From assembly GCF_026210795.1 (NCBI RefSeq), contig NC_089433.1, forward strand, positions 5,109,001 to 5,173,000: 64,000 bases of DNA, given 5' to 3'. The notes below the pieces were generated by a model. That model saw only the letters and a list, made by a program, of their open reading frames with translations, ran no database searches and was not told where the DNA came from. Below, piece after piece: positions 1 through 11,150 of the stretch. The position numbers and the translations under genes are program-made. How positions within the stretch are numbered: the stretch's first letter is position 1; each line of letters starts with the position of its first letter. Source of the DNA: Rhizophagus irregularis (Eukaryota; Glomeromycota; Glomeromycetes; Glomerales; Glomeraceae).

Positions 1-118
1 TTTTATCTTGTATATTTTCATTAAAAACCTTTGCTCAAAGTCCTTAAAGGCTAATAAAAACTTCTTCATAAAATTGTTTATGAGCTCTTCCCGAGTTAAA
101 ACTACCCTATAAAAAAAT

Positions 119-350
119 TGGATACGTTTTTTATAAAGTTTTTATACGATTTTTTTCCTTAGAAATCACGTATCATAATAGGATATGGAAAAATGCACAA
201 TTCTGTATCACTAAAAATATGGTTTGGATACAGTATTTGCACGGAATTCATATGGAATTTACATGATTTGATCACTGATTTTATCACAAAATTTATACGA
301 TTTGGTCACTGAATTTACTATTTGTATTACAGTTTACTATAATTATATTT
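119..350. repeat. Dispersed direct repeat, copy 1
   Basis: About 230 bases are shared with a diverged copy at 1247-1495. The best-kept core is ggatatggaaaaatgcacaa at about 181, found again at 1321. Around it, runs of 'atttacatgatttgatcac'-like sequence match in order. No coding frame or terminal repeats were found, so the element type is unknown. The first 118 bases of the window show nothing clear. Confidence 0.6.
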
Positions 351-479
351 ACATAAACTTTATTAAATTAAATAAAAAATAAAAAATAAACAAAATACAA
401 ATACATTAGGAAAATTCCCTCCTTATTAAAACCACCTATTGCAACCAAAATTATCTATAAGTTCAGGTTCATTTGGAGT

Positions 480-1090
480 CAAATAACCTAAAAAAACAAA
501 AAAAGAAACATAAGAACGTCTAATTTAATTGGAAACAAAACCCCCTTCATATAGTATCTGATATCGTCCAAGTTACCAAAGGTCACAGCATTCCTACAAA
601 AAAAGAAAGAGAACTCCAGAATGTCTGACCTACATAAATGAAAAGAATTATACCAAAACAACAAAATAAATCCAAAACTGACCTACAAAAAAAGAAGACT
701 CTGAAGCAACAAAACTGAAACAACCTACAAAAAGAAAAGAATCTGAACCTAACTTACAAAAAAAAAAAAAAAAAGAAAAGAAAATTTGAACTGACCTAAA
801 AAAAAAATAAATCCTGAACAATCCTACAAAAAAGAAAAAAGAAACTGAATTTTCTCACAAAAAAAAAATCTGCTGGACTATGAAATAAAAAAAGGGATAA
901 ATATAAATAAAAAAGAAAGGGGAATAAAGAATAAATCAAAAAAAAAATATTTTTTTAAAAAGAGGATAACGAAGTTACGAAAGTTAAAAAAAATTTTTTT
1001 TTAAAAGAGAGGTGACGAAAAAAGAAGAAAAATTTAGAAAAAATAACAAAAATAAGATAAAAGAAAAGAGAAGGAAGGGAGATCAAACTC
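480..1090. repeat. A-rich low-complexity stretch
   Basis: A degenerate succession of 'cctacaaaaaaagaaaa' words separated by short unique bits runs through this stretch and then dissolves into purine-rich sequence. The same word recurs in the tandem arrays at 2860-3390 and 5266-5992, so this may be an eroded array of that kind. No ORF is supported. Confidence 0.5.
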
Positions 1091-1246
1091 ATCAAAGTAA
1101 GGGTTTATATAAAAAACTAGAATATGCAATTTGCCAGAGGACTTTATCCCCAAACATAACATTTATAATTAAAAAAATTTTTTGATATAAATAAATTGAA
1201 TTGTATGTAAAATATTACCAAATAATAAAATTTTATATAATTAGAC

Positions 1247-1495
1247 CCTATAAAAAATCATGTTTTTAATAAGGTTTTATACAATTTTTTCTTAAAAATA
1301 ATGTTTCTAATCTATATAGGGGATATGGAAAAATGCACAATTCCATATCACAAAAATGTATCATTTGCATGATTTGACCATAATTTATGCTGAATTTATA
1401 TTGATTTGATCACAGAAATTACATAATTTAAGCATAGAATTTACACAATTTGGTTAATAAACTTACAGCTTACTGCTTAAATTACAATTATTAAT
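1247..1495. repeat. Dispersed direct repeat, copy 2
   Basis: Diverged second copy of the repeat at 119-350, in the same orientation. It is aligned by the shared core at 1321 and by the following 'atttgatcac' and 'tttacacaatttggt' words. Confidence 0.6.
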
Positions 1496-1569
1496 ATTAG
1501 TTGCATTTATATGAATTTGATTTTAATAATATTTTACTAAATTATTAAATCAAATATAAAAATAAAAAA

Positions 1570-1860
1570 AATCCTTAGTATCCACAAGTCGAACGATGTC
1601 AAATTGGGAACCAATCAGGTGACCAAATTCCACCCGATTGGTTCCTATTTTTTTAAAAATTTTTATCAATCGGTAAACCTGATTGCTGCTAAAGATGGCG
1701 CAAAGGAAGATACTCGGGTACCAATCAGGATATTCAATAGAAAACAATCAGGTATTAATAGTTACCAATAAGATATTTACTATTTGACATATCAGTATAC
1801 CGATTGATAACTTTTTAATTAAATGTCAGTGTACTGATTGATTACTTTTCGATTAATTTA
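1570..1860. repeat. Cluster of accaatcagg / cctgattggt words
   Basis: The word accaatcagg occurs in both orientations several times (about 1611, 1646, 1720) together with 'accgattgata' and 'tactgattgatt' variants. It looks like a small degenerate inverted-repeat element, but I cannot define its ends. Confidence 0.35.
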
Positions 1861-1912
1861 TAACAATGCATTTTTATTTTAAAATTATTTAGAATTTACA
1901 TTAAAATATTAA

Positions 1913-2754
1913 AATTATCGCTGTTTTCAAATTAGTGTGACCCCACATGTCACCCCTAAGGAAATCGATTTCCAAAAATTTGTGAAAACCTGGAATTTTC
2001 CTGAATTAGGGATCGGAAAAGATTCGATTAAAATCGAAACTATCGAAAATCGATAAGAATCGATTTTAAATCGAATCTCGAATAAAAATCGAATCTACTT
2101 ATTGTGGCGCAGTTTCGTTAATTTGACCGTAAATTATTATTTGTTCATAATAGTTAATTTTGGCCAAATTCATAATTCCGCCTGCGAATCACGTGACGGA
2201 ACACAAACTTCCTAAAAAGGAAATTTTATCTCCCAATAAAATTCAAGTTGCTATCGCACAAGGTTGTACAAATTTCCAAAAAAGGAAAATTTGTTCGTCG
2301 ATCACTGTAATTTTGTAATCACGTGATATGTGTTTAAACACACCTATTATAAATAGTATAAAAAAAAATCGGTATTTGCGAAATGATTAATCGCGATTAA
2401 TCGATTTTAGAATCGATTCTAATAATGGGAATCGATTCCAATCCCTATCCTGAATAACTACGTAGGAAAGGATCAATTATTAGCGATTTCCAGGGGAAAT
2501 CTTGCAAAATTCTCAGTTGTAAAGGTAGTTTGCTTATAAAAAAGTGTTTACATTACACAAAGTTTTATCACTCACTTATAAGCAAACTATTTGAATAATT
2601 GAAAATTTCCTGAGATTTCCTCCAGAAATCACTAGCAATCAGACCTTTTCTACAAAGTTATTCAGAAAAATTCTGGGGTTTCCACATTTGCGAAAACCAA
2701 TTTCCTTAGGGGTGACATGCAGGAGGTCGCACTAATTTGAAAATAGCGATAATT
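1913..2754. mobile_element. Long-inverted-repeat MITE, split by a later insertion
   Basis: The left end (1913-2006) and the right end (about 2660-2754) are inverted copies of each other, sharing for example ttttcaaattagtg and tgtcacccctaaggaaat. The right part continues the palindrome: 2456-2545 pairs with 2574-2665 around a small loop near 2560. With the nested 441 bp element removed, the whole is one fold-back of about 390 bp. It has no coding capacity, so it is non-autonomous. Its own target duplication is not clear, so its superfamily is open. Confidence 0.8.
2007..2447. mobile_element. hAT-like non-autonomous element nested in the palindromic MITE
   Basis: The element starts with tagggatcgg and ends with ccaatcccta, which are inverted repeats. 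It is flanked on both sides by the exact 8-base duplication tcctgaat (1999-2006 and 2448-2455). Inside both ends there are many aatcgatt words, like the subterminal transposase-binding motifs of hAT elements. An 8 bp target duplication with short tagggat-type ends fits the hAT superfamily. No ORF is present, so it is non-autonomous. The host palindrome continues unbroken across the insertion once one duplication copy is removed. Confidence 0.85.
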
Positions 2755-2859
2755 ACAAAATCAGTACATTATTTAATAATTCCATATATAAATTACTAAT
2801 ATTATCATATTCTTATACTTTCAAAACTTTTCTAGGATCTGGTAAAAAAAGTTTCAAAA

Positions 2860-3390
2860 TGAAACTTTTCAAAACTCACTGATCCAAATCCAAGTCTAAG
2901 ATCGGAGACAATGGTATCTAAAAAAAAACAAAAAAAAAATAAATATTTTTTTAATTAAAAAAAAAGTTCTGAAGCAAAACTTTTCAAAACTTACTGTTAC
3001 CGATCCAATTCTAAAAATCGGAATCAATAGCTGATAGTGCCTAAAAAAACAGAAAAAAAAATTAAATAGTATTTTTTTTAAATATTAAAAAAAAGGTTCA
3101 AAACGAAACTTTTCAAAATTTACCGTTACTAATTCAAATCCAAGGGAACTGATAGTACCTAAAAAACAAAGAAAAAAAAAGTTAAAAAATATTTAAAAAA
3201 GTTTTGAAGCTAAGCTCTTCAAAACTTACCATTACCGATCTAAAGTTCAAATTCAAAGATCAGAGCTGATGTACCTAAAAAACAAAGAAAATAAAATTAA
3301 ATATATTATTTTTTAAAAAAAAATAAAGTTTCAAAAGTTAAGCTTACTGATCCAAAATTCATATTAAAGTCCAGGATCGTTCCTAAAAAA
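2860..3390. repeat. Tandem array, about 115 bp unit, five degenerate copies
   Basis: Each unit carries 'ttttcaaaacttac(t/c)g' followed by 'gatccaa(a)tc', then a variable stretch, then 'cctaaaaaaacagaaaaaa'. Copies start near 2868, 2983, 3111, 3217 and 3330. Unit length varies from about 105 to 128 bases because of A/T runs. It resembles the array at 5266-5992 in plan. Confidence 0.7.
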
Positions 3391-3392
3391 AT

Positions 3393-3750
3393 TTGAAAAT
3401 GGAACGTTAGTAATGCCTACTAATGTTTCTAATTTAAAAAAATCCTGCCCTTCTTTATTTACCTTCTAAAATGTTTTGTCAGTTTTGAAGCGTCTTAAGA
3501 GTCCTACAATAAAAAAAAAAGTAATGGAACATTAGTAATATCAACTAATGTTCCTAATTTTAAAAAACACCCTCCCCCTCCTTTATTTACCTTTCAAAAT
3601 GTTTCATCAATTTCAAAGCGTCTTGAGGGTTGCTACAATAAAAAAAAGAATTGGAACATTAGTAATGTCTACTAATGTTCCTAATTTAAAAAAAAATCCC
3701 CTTCCCTTCTTTAATTACCTTCTGAGACGTTCTGTTAGTTCTGTGTCTGA
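3393..3750. repeat. Tandem array, about 124 bp unit, three copies
   Basis: Three copies begin near 3398, 3523 and 3649. Each opens with a small hairpin whose arms are ggaacattagta and tactaatgttcc. This is followed by a C-rich patch, 'ctttatttaccttc', 'gcgtcttgaggg' and a poly-A run. The 85-codon plus-strand ORF lying over it is a by-product of the repeat. Confidence 0.75.
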
Positions 3751-4305
3751 AAGGTTAATAAAAAAAAATCTTTTTTTTTTTATAAAAAAAAAGATCATGA
3801 TCTGATAATCTGTTATTCATCAGACTAGGATCTCAGAAAATGCTTATATATGTAAGGTACCAAGGTGCTTAGCCAACATAGTAAAGTTTTATGATGTAAG
3901 AATTTTATAATGCTTAATTTTAAGAAAATTTTATACTATGTAAGATAATTAAATTGCATATTTTTGGTATTATTTTAAAATACTAAGAGTTTTTAGTTGC
4001 TTATTTTTCATATTTATATAACTTTTTAAAATATTATATATTGAATTTATAATTAATTTTTATTTTATTTTCACTAACGGTAAGTGTTAATTTTGTACTA
4101 CATTTCACAATTTTATATAAATACATAAACAAAAATTTTTTTTTGATGAAATTTCATTTTTTTTTTCAATGTTTTATTAATTATCTGTCAATAGTATCTT
4201 TTTAATTTTTATTAAACTCGTATTATTTTTAATATAAAATTACTATATTATACATGTTTATTTTGTTAGATAAAATTACTATCATAAATATGTTTTACTT
4301 TAAAA
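3751..4305. other. AT-rich spacer between arrays
   Basis: No gene or clear repeat is visible. The words 'gcttagccaacatagtaaa' (about 3870) and 'gcttagcgatcatagtaaa' (about 5054) are related and may mark the edges of a larger repeat that encloses the 4306-4870 array. Confidence 0.4.
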
Positions 4306-4870
4306 TATAATTTCACTACTCACCACTTTGGTTATATCAAATTATCTTTTATGCTTAAGTAAGTTTGTTCAGCAAGTTAAATCTACTTGTATTTTAATTT
4401 TCATATGGCTAAATATGATATTTATATAGAAAAGCATATTTTTTTTAACGGTAATAACATTTAAATTTTTCACTTTTTCGTTTATAATTTCAGAGCGTAA
4501 TTACACCACTTCAGTCAAATGAATTCAACTTTCTAAATTAATTGAAGTTGTTCAGCAAGGTCGAAACTACTTATATATTAATTTTCATGAGTGTGGGTAT
4601 AATACTTATGGAAAAAAGTGCATTTTTCATAACGGTACTAACTTCTGAATTTTTCATTTCTTTGTTTACAACTTCAGAGCGTAATTACACCTCTTTGGTC
4701 AAATGAAATCGACTTTCTAAATTAATTGATAATTGTTCAGCAAGGTCGAAACTACCACATATTAATTTTTATGGGTGTAAGTATAATACTTATGGAGAAA
4801 GTTACATTTTTTGTAATAGTATTAATTTCGAATTTTTCTTTTATTGTTTATTAACATTATTAATTGAATA
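4306..4870. repeat. Tandem array, about 185 bp unit, three copies
   Basis: Three copies share 'cagagcgtaattacacc', 'ttgttcagcaaggtcgaaac' and 'aacggtactaact' in the same order. The first copy (about 4310) is the most diverged; the second and third start near 4490 and 4673. No coding frame is kept between copies. Confidence 0.7.
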
Positions 4871-5265
4871 TTGTTAATCTACTTGTATATTATGTTTAGT
4901 TTAGCTTCACAACATATTTAAAATTGGATTTAATAAAATATATTAATTAATAAATATATTTTATAAATTATATGTGTTATAATAAAAATTCAATTAGGTT
5001 AGAAGATTGATTTGCTTATTTTTATATAATTTTTAAAGTTAGATATCAACAATGCTTAGCGATCATAGTAAAAACCTATGCTTAGAGCTACTAATAAAAA
5101 TATTTTTGGGACCTTACCTATATAAGTATTTTCCGGGGGTCCTATACGACTTATCGGATCATGTGATCTATCTGATACAATAAGAAAAAACTACACTATT
5201 CATGGAAAATATAAATAATTCAGTAAATTCCATGATATAAGGTAAAATTAAAAAATCAGAACAAA
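4871..5265. other. AT-rich spacer
   Basis: No gene is seen. A short stretch near 5100-5165 (gggaccttacctatataagt, gatcatgtgatc) is less AT-rich and contains the 10-base palindrome gatcatgatc in a degenerate form. Nothing more can be said. Confidence 0.4.
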
Positions 5266-5992
5266 TGTTCTGATAAATTTTTGCATACACATACAGATAT
5301 GCAATTAAAGTTTCAAAGTTAAAACTTTGGAATTCTAGTATCCAAATCGGAACCGATTTTTCTACAAAAAGAGAAAAAAATATTAAAAAATGTTTTTTTT
5401 TTAAATTTTGTAGTTTTGAAGTAACAAAGTAACAAAACTTCGAAACATCAGGATTCTGGTATCCAAATCGGAACTGATTTTCCTAAAAAAAAAGAAAAAA
5501 AATGGTATTTAAAGCGCGTTAAAATAACGTTTTTTTAATAGTTTTGAAAAAATTATTTGAAACTAACCTATGGGACTCAGTACCCAAGTCAGAACTGATT
5601 TCCTACAAAAGAAATAAAAAAACGTTAAATAATGTTTTTTTTAATAGTTTCAAAAAAATTATTCAAAACTAACCTATGGGATTCGGTATCCAAGTCGGAA
5701 CTGATTCCCTACAAAAGAAATAAAAAAAATGTTAAAGTAACGTTTTTTTTAAAAAACATTTCAAAGTTTTAAAAAAAAAACTTTGAAACTTTGGGATTCC
5801 GGTTTCCAACTTTGGAACCGATTTTCCTATAATAAAATAAAAAAAGAAAAGTTTCAAATTGAAACTTTCTTTTTGGGATCGGTTTCCAACTTCAGAACCA
5901 TTTTCCTACAATAAAATAAAAAAAATGTTTATTAACATTTTTTTAATAGTTTCGAAAAAAAAATTTTGAAACTAACCTATGGGATTTGGTAT
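5266..5992. repeat. Tandem array, about 110-125 bp unit, six to seven copies
   Basis: Each unit reads 'gaaacttt/taacctatggga', then 'ttcggtatccaagtcggaac', 'tgatttcctacaaaagaaa', and an A/T tract with 'aacgtt'. Copies sit near 5330, 5450, 5570, 5682, 5790, 5870 and 5975. The last copy runs directly into the truncated LINE at about 5993-6005. Confidence 0.75.
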
Positions 5993-7259
5993 TCAACTTG
6001 GAGCCGACACATGATTTCTTTTTCTTGAATCTTTAATTGAACGTCTGAAATTTATTAAAAATTTCATTACTTTATATGCATTAGATATTTTCATTGGGTT
6101 GACTTGACTTTTAGTTAATTTGATTTTTTCTATTGGAATACAATTTTTACTAGCTTGAATAAGACCTTTTTTGATCTTATTCCATATATGATTAATATTA
6201 TTTTTATTGTTAAAATTAAATTTTAAAATTTCTGAATTTGAAATGTATTTATTAAGATCATTCTGAAATAATTCCCATTGCTCTCCATCCATTTTATCAT
6301 ACTTATAAACTTCTTTAAATCCTTCCTTCCGTTTGATATTAGCAATATTTCCAATCAAATCTTCTGACCATATTGAATACACTAACATTCTATGATCAGT
6401 ATTAATTGTTGTTGTATTAATAATTTTGCATTCTTGTGTTTCTGAAAATAAATTTTCTGTTACCCAAATGTAATCTATTCTAGAAGGATTTTGATTTGTA
6501 TTAAAAGGATAGAAAGTATTTAAGGAATGTTGTGATAAATTATCGAACATGATATATAAAGGATCATAAAAATTTTGTTCATTTTCAATCCATTCAAAAT
6601 GTTTATGTTCTTTTTTCATTTTACGATTATTACAGATATTTTTCATAATGAAGATTAAAATTACCAAGAAGAATAATTTCTGCATTTTGTGCTTTACTTT
6701 CTCTAACCAATTCTTTGATTTTATCAAAATAAATTTTAACTTCTTGATTAAAATTGTTTAAAGTAACTCGTCCAGATTTTCCATAATAATTAATGATTCT
6801 CATTTTTTTATTTCCACTAAAAATAAAATCAACATATATAATTCTTTCTTTGAAGCTATTATAATTGACTATATGCCATGCATAATTTTTCTTAATAATA
6901 AGACCTATACCATTTCCCCTATAATTAGTTTCCTCATTTGCAAAATAAGTAACATAATTATTTCTATAAAAATTAAAAGAATGTTTTGCCATTTTGTTCG
7001 ATATATTAGTTTCTGATAGACCCAAAATAGTTATATTATATTCACCTAATATATCAATTAAGAATTGTTTTTTAACATCAGTTATACCTTTAATATTCAA
7101 TGAAGCTATTTTAATTATATCTGATAAATTGAGTTGTTGACGTGTTTTCGAACGATAAATTTGTTGATTATTTAAATTTGAACGTGATTTTTGATTAACA
7201 GGGGAAGGATTATTATAATGTTTTTTCTTAAAAGAATGTGTTTTTTTATTGTTCATCAT
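5993..7259 (-). pseudogene. LINE ORF2 fragment: endonuclease domain
   Basis: Translation from the ATG at 7259 gives an exonuclease-endonuclease-phosphatase domain: ASLNIKG, GLSETN, then LGNFN where the family normally has a GDFN-type motif. The catalytic Asp is therefore replaced by Asn. The frame ends shortly after this at about 6624. The C-terminal half continues in another frame (to 5993) with SRIDYIWV and NTDHRML, the usual last two catalytic blocks. A one-base insertion near 6620 explains the shift. After the endonuclease, about 130 residues of linker remain, then the sequence enters a tandem array before any reverse transcriptase motif. This domain nicks target DNA in LINE retrotransposition. 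The copy cannot function. Confidence 0.85.
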
Positions 7260-7283
7260 TAAAGATAATATTTAAAGGAGTAT

Positions 7284-9387
7284 TTAATCCTCATGGGATT
7301 CATTATTGTCAATAATTTTATCCCCTTGAAAATTATTAACGTCATTATTATTGTCAGAAGTAAAATATTCCATAATTTTTGAGATATTTTTACTCATAGT
7401 TGATAAAGCATCACCGAATCTATTAATTTCATTATTTTCAGTTGTTTGTTTAAACTATTTTCTATATCTGAAGATCCTGAGGCTTCAAGTTGTTCATTAT
7501 CAACTCTTGATCTTTTATTATTCTCATTTTGTAAGGCGATTATACTTCTATCTTGATTGACTTTAATATTTTTTCCTGAACTTGTTGTAGACTTGTTTTC
7601 TTTATATTTATAAAATTCAGATTTAATACGATAGTTTTCTTGTTGGATTTTTTTGAAATCATTAGCTAATTTATTCAAATTCTCATTAAGTTGTTTAATT
7701 TGCGTGAAAATTCCTGATCATGTGACTTTTCATTAACGTTATTATTTCTATCACGTGAAATATTTTTATTCCAATATCTATTAATATTTCCATTATTATA
7801 TTTAGAATAATTATTTGAATTATTACTTTGCTGACATTTTTCAAATGAATTTTGTTTTGTTACATTTGCATAACTGCCTTTTTTAAACTTCTTGTTATTT
7901 TCTTGACGAAACTCCTTAAGCTTTTGCTTTCTATTCATTACACGTGGTTTAGCAGATAGTTCAATATCACACTTACTAATTAAATGATCAAAGGAACTAC
8001 ATCTATAGCATGATTTTTCACCTGGAGTTCCCCAATGAAGCGTTCTATTACAAAAAATAATATTTCTTTCTGCTGCAATACCTATATCTTCATCATTTTC
8101 ATAATAAACTATTGCATAATTCAATGGTTTATTATTATTTGGATTACGTGGTATAAAAATATACTTAGGATTGTTAACTTCTAAAGCTTCATGTATATCA
8201 TAAGCAGTTGAATTCCATGGTAATCCAGTTAATTTAACTGTATACATTGATCTTTTTTCTATTTCATCTTCTGACAAAATTTTTGGCACAATAAGTACTT
8301 GATGTTTTCCAATCCATTCTGACCATATGCCTTTGTAAAATTTTTGTAGACTTTCTTCTTTTTTATATGTAATGAAAGCTTGAATATATAAATTTCTAAT
8401 TTTGGTATAAAAGCCATTTTCTTCTATTTCACCATATTTGTTAAATACAGCTCTAATTTGATAATTAGGAATTTCAATTGGAATATTTATAACTTTAATC
8501 GTTCTGCAATTTCTATCTTTAATTTCTTCTTCAGTAAAAACTTTTTTAGTTTTTTGATATGGTGTAAATTTTATTATTTCCTTAACCTTACTATTAGTAC
8601 TTGATTCTGCATCTTCACCATTTTCATGTAACTGTTCATCATCGATAATATCAATTTCTAGATTAATAATTTTATCATAATCATTTTTCATGATTGGTAA
8701 AATGATAAATTCAGGTTCTTTCTTATTTAAGATAACTCCTCCGGCCAGAGTAACATTAATTCCAGCTAGTTGTTTTCTCAAATTAAACTTTTTTTGAATA
8801 ATATTGTTTCCTGGAATAGAATCTTTTTTGATTTTAACTAAAATAGGTTTAGCCTTATTAAAAATTTCTGAATGATTATCACTAATTATGTCATTAGTAT
8901 CACCATTTTTCTGATTATCCTTATTAAAAGATTGATCATTTGTTTGATTATCAATTTTTCCATTGTCAACGATCATTTCATCATTTTTTTCACCATCAAT
9001 TGGTGCATCTGGATTTTCTGGTATTACTTGATTATCTGTATTGGATTTTGCTGCGCTACTGCTTTCAGATGAAGGAGCAAAAGTATCTTGACTAATATCC
9101 ATATCATCAGTAGTTTTTTCAGTAGATTTATGTTGCCTAAAAGACAAACGAGGTTGTTTTTTCTGTTGTTTTTGTTCAACTTGTTTTTCTTTATCTTTTC
9201 TTTTAGTTTTACGAGAACTTGCAGGTTGCCAATCCTGAATAATAGGATTGATATTGAAGACTGGTTTATGTATCAAGTCTTGAAGAGTTTGCTGTTGTCC
9301 TGTTTTGTTAACTTCTTTATCTTGTTGCTGTCTTGTACTTGACCAAGTAGCGTGGACCCTAGGTTGCGACCCTGACATCTCGAACAA
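7284..9387 (-). pseudogene. LINE ORF1: RRM and zinc-knuckle RNA-binding protein, frameshifted
   Basis: The main frame (9387-7675, 570 residues) has a Gln/Lys/Asp-rich N-terminus, two RRM-like regions (about residues 295-366 and 382-450, with TIKVINIPIE and YTVKLTGLPW as strand-1 motifs) and a CX2CX4HX4C zinc knuckle at 460-473 (CYRCSSFDHLISKC). It breaks near 7690 at a short A run, apparently by loss of one base, and continues in a second frame (7678 to about 7440) with coiled-coil-like sequence. A second shift near 7440 leads to a third frame ending at the stop at 7284. ORF1 proteins of this kind package LINE RNA. Two frameshifts make it a pseudogene. Confidence 0.8.
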
Positions 9388-9689
9388 GTTAAAACCTAAT
9401 AAACTTACTCTTAAAATTGAACTTTTTTCTTTAAAAATTCTGCAGTAAAAATGGTCTTGAATACAAAGAAGAAGAAGTTTTGTCTTTTATTAATAGCTAT
9501 ATAGCTATAGTATAAGATTCAATTACGAAGTTCACATGGTGCATTCCCAAAAAGATGAAAATCTGCATGAAGATTAGAGGACAAACTACAAATTAAGCGA
9601 AAAAGTGAATAAATAAGGAAGGTCATGCAGGATGATCACCACTTCAAAATCATACTATCGCCAACAAAAAATGTATCATAATGAAAGTA

Positions 9690-10839
9690 TGAGGAAAAGT
9701 CTAAAAAGGGCAAGAAGGTTAAAAAAAATAAGAAGAAAAAACACAATCTGAAGATTTTGATTCTGATGTGCTTACAGATGTAAGCACTAGTGAAATAATG
9801 AGAAATACTGATGATGATAATGATCAATTGGGTGTTAATCAAGATGTAATTATAAATCAGTTGATTGCAGATGCCTCTGAATCACAATCACATGTTGATC
9901 AACATATTGATATGGAAATCTCAACAGTACAACCTATTTCTGAACTGGATGTAACGCCTCAGCTGCAGCTTGTAAAACAACCAGTTGACAATTCATCTAA
10001 TTTGACAAAATCTTCAAATAAAAAAAAGAAGTCAAATAAAAATATTATTCAACAAGTTATTACAGGTCATAAACCAGATGATGATGGTACATCACGGATT
10101 AGAGATATATTGCGATTGGTTTATGATATTCCAGTATCCTTGACACCAGAAGAAATTCTGCAACAGTTAACTCTGTGGGAAAGACTATTTCATTACAAAC
10201 AAAACAACAAAAGAAATACCAGACAGTTCATTTGAAGATAGAATTAACTTCCTTTCGTCTAGCCCAGTTCGAAGGTAATGATGGTCCAGTTTGAACTACG
10301 GTTTTAGGGGGGATACCAGTTCGGTGGTTTCCAGCAAGGTGCACACTCAAAGAAAGAAAACAATGTGAGAAGTTTCAAGCTACAATTCAAAAAATTCCAG
10401 ATTTGATGACAGTAGCAACCTTATGGAAAGACCATCACCCACATTCATTCCTTACTGCGATTAATGGTTTGAAAAGCTTTAAAATTGTACAGATAGCAAA
10501 AGGGATCGTAAGCTTATTGGTTATTTTGAAAAGTGGATTGATATGCATACAGCATTAGATAATCAATATAATTGGGAGCAACAGCACCTGTCTTAGAATT
10601 GACATGATCCTCCAATGCAACGAACAAGGTCATTTGGCAATAATGCCAACAAGGATCAGAAAAGAACTTCAGGAAGTTGACAGACTGATAAAAGTCAAAA
10701 GAATTCTAAGAATTCTAAAAAGAAACCACAAGAGACAAAATCTGAGAAGCATAAAAAGCAGAAGAAAGATAAGTCCCATAAAACATCATGATCTAAGGTC
10801 TTAGCAGAAATTTTAGATGTTTTACGTGAATTAATTTAG
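9690..10839 (+). pseudogene. Degraded ORF of an unrecognised repeated family
   Basis: The only long open piece is 9768-10235 (155 residues, acidic, then a Lys-rich patch and LTPEEILQQLTLWERLFHY). Matching protein-like sequence continues in other frames: WFPARCTLKERKQ and DLMTVATLWKDHHPHSF near 10330-10460, a Lys/Ser-rich tail near 10620-10790, and VLAEILDVLRELI ending at the stop at 10837-10839. Upstream, a Lys-rich stretch at 9690-9760 is also out of frame. At least three frame changes are needed. I vaguely associate this layout with a repeated family in Glomeromycotina, but I do not know its function. The A-rich tail downstream suggests a retrotransposed or LINE-related unit. Confidence 0.55.
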
Positions 10840-11150
10840 GATATACTAGATTTTTTTAGGTTTTAGAATTGTTTTATGTTTTAGTTTTATTTTTTTTTTT
10901 ATAGAGAAATATCTTTGAGCTAGTCACCAAAGGATGTATGAATACTGGTAGGATATTTTATGCATGTGAAAGTATTTGAGCAGGCATAATGGTAGATAGT
11001 TCTTTTGAACACATATTCTTAAGTCACCAAGTTTTTTATTAGTTTTTATTCGATCTTGTATTTAAACTAGATTAGTTCAATTTTGTATATTTTTCTTTTA
11101 TAATAAATTTTTCCTTTGTTAAAAAAAACAAAAACAAAAACAAAAAAATG
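10840..11150 (+). other. 3' region with A-rich tail after the degraded ORF
   Basis: About 270 bases of T-rich 3' sequence end in 'ttataataaattt' (a possible polyadenylation region) and then a tail of A runs broken by single C bases (about 11121-11147). This arrangement is typical of retrotransposed units. No target duplication was identified. Confidence 0.45.

Larger units (their letters stand above)
5993..9387 (-). mobile_element. LINE retrotransposon, 3'-truncated and frameshifted
   Basis: A minus-strand non-LTR retrotransposon. ORF1 (9387-7284) encodes an RNA-binding protein, followed after 24 bases by the start of ORF2 (7259), which encodes the apurinic-type endonuclease domain. ORF2 stops at about 5993-6005 where a tandem array begins, so the reverse transcriptase and the 3' end are missing. 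LINE copies are usually truncated at the 5' end by incomplete reverse transcription; losing the 3' end instead suggests a later deletion or rearrangement. The 5' untranslated part probably reaches into 9388-9600 but its start is not defined. Frameshifts show the copy is dead. Confidence 0.85.

Noticed and set aside
3548-3805. 85-codon plus-strand ORF
   Set aside because: It lies in a three-copy tandem repeat and its residues follow the repeat unit.
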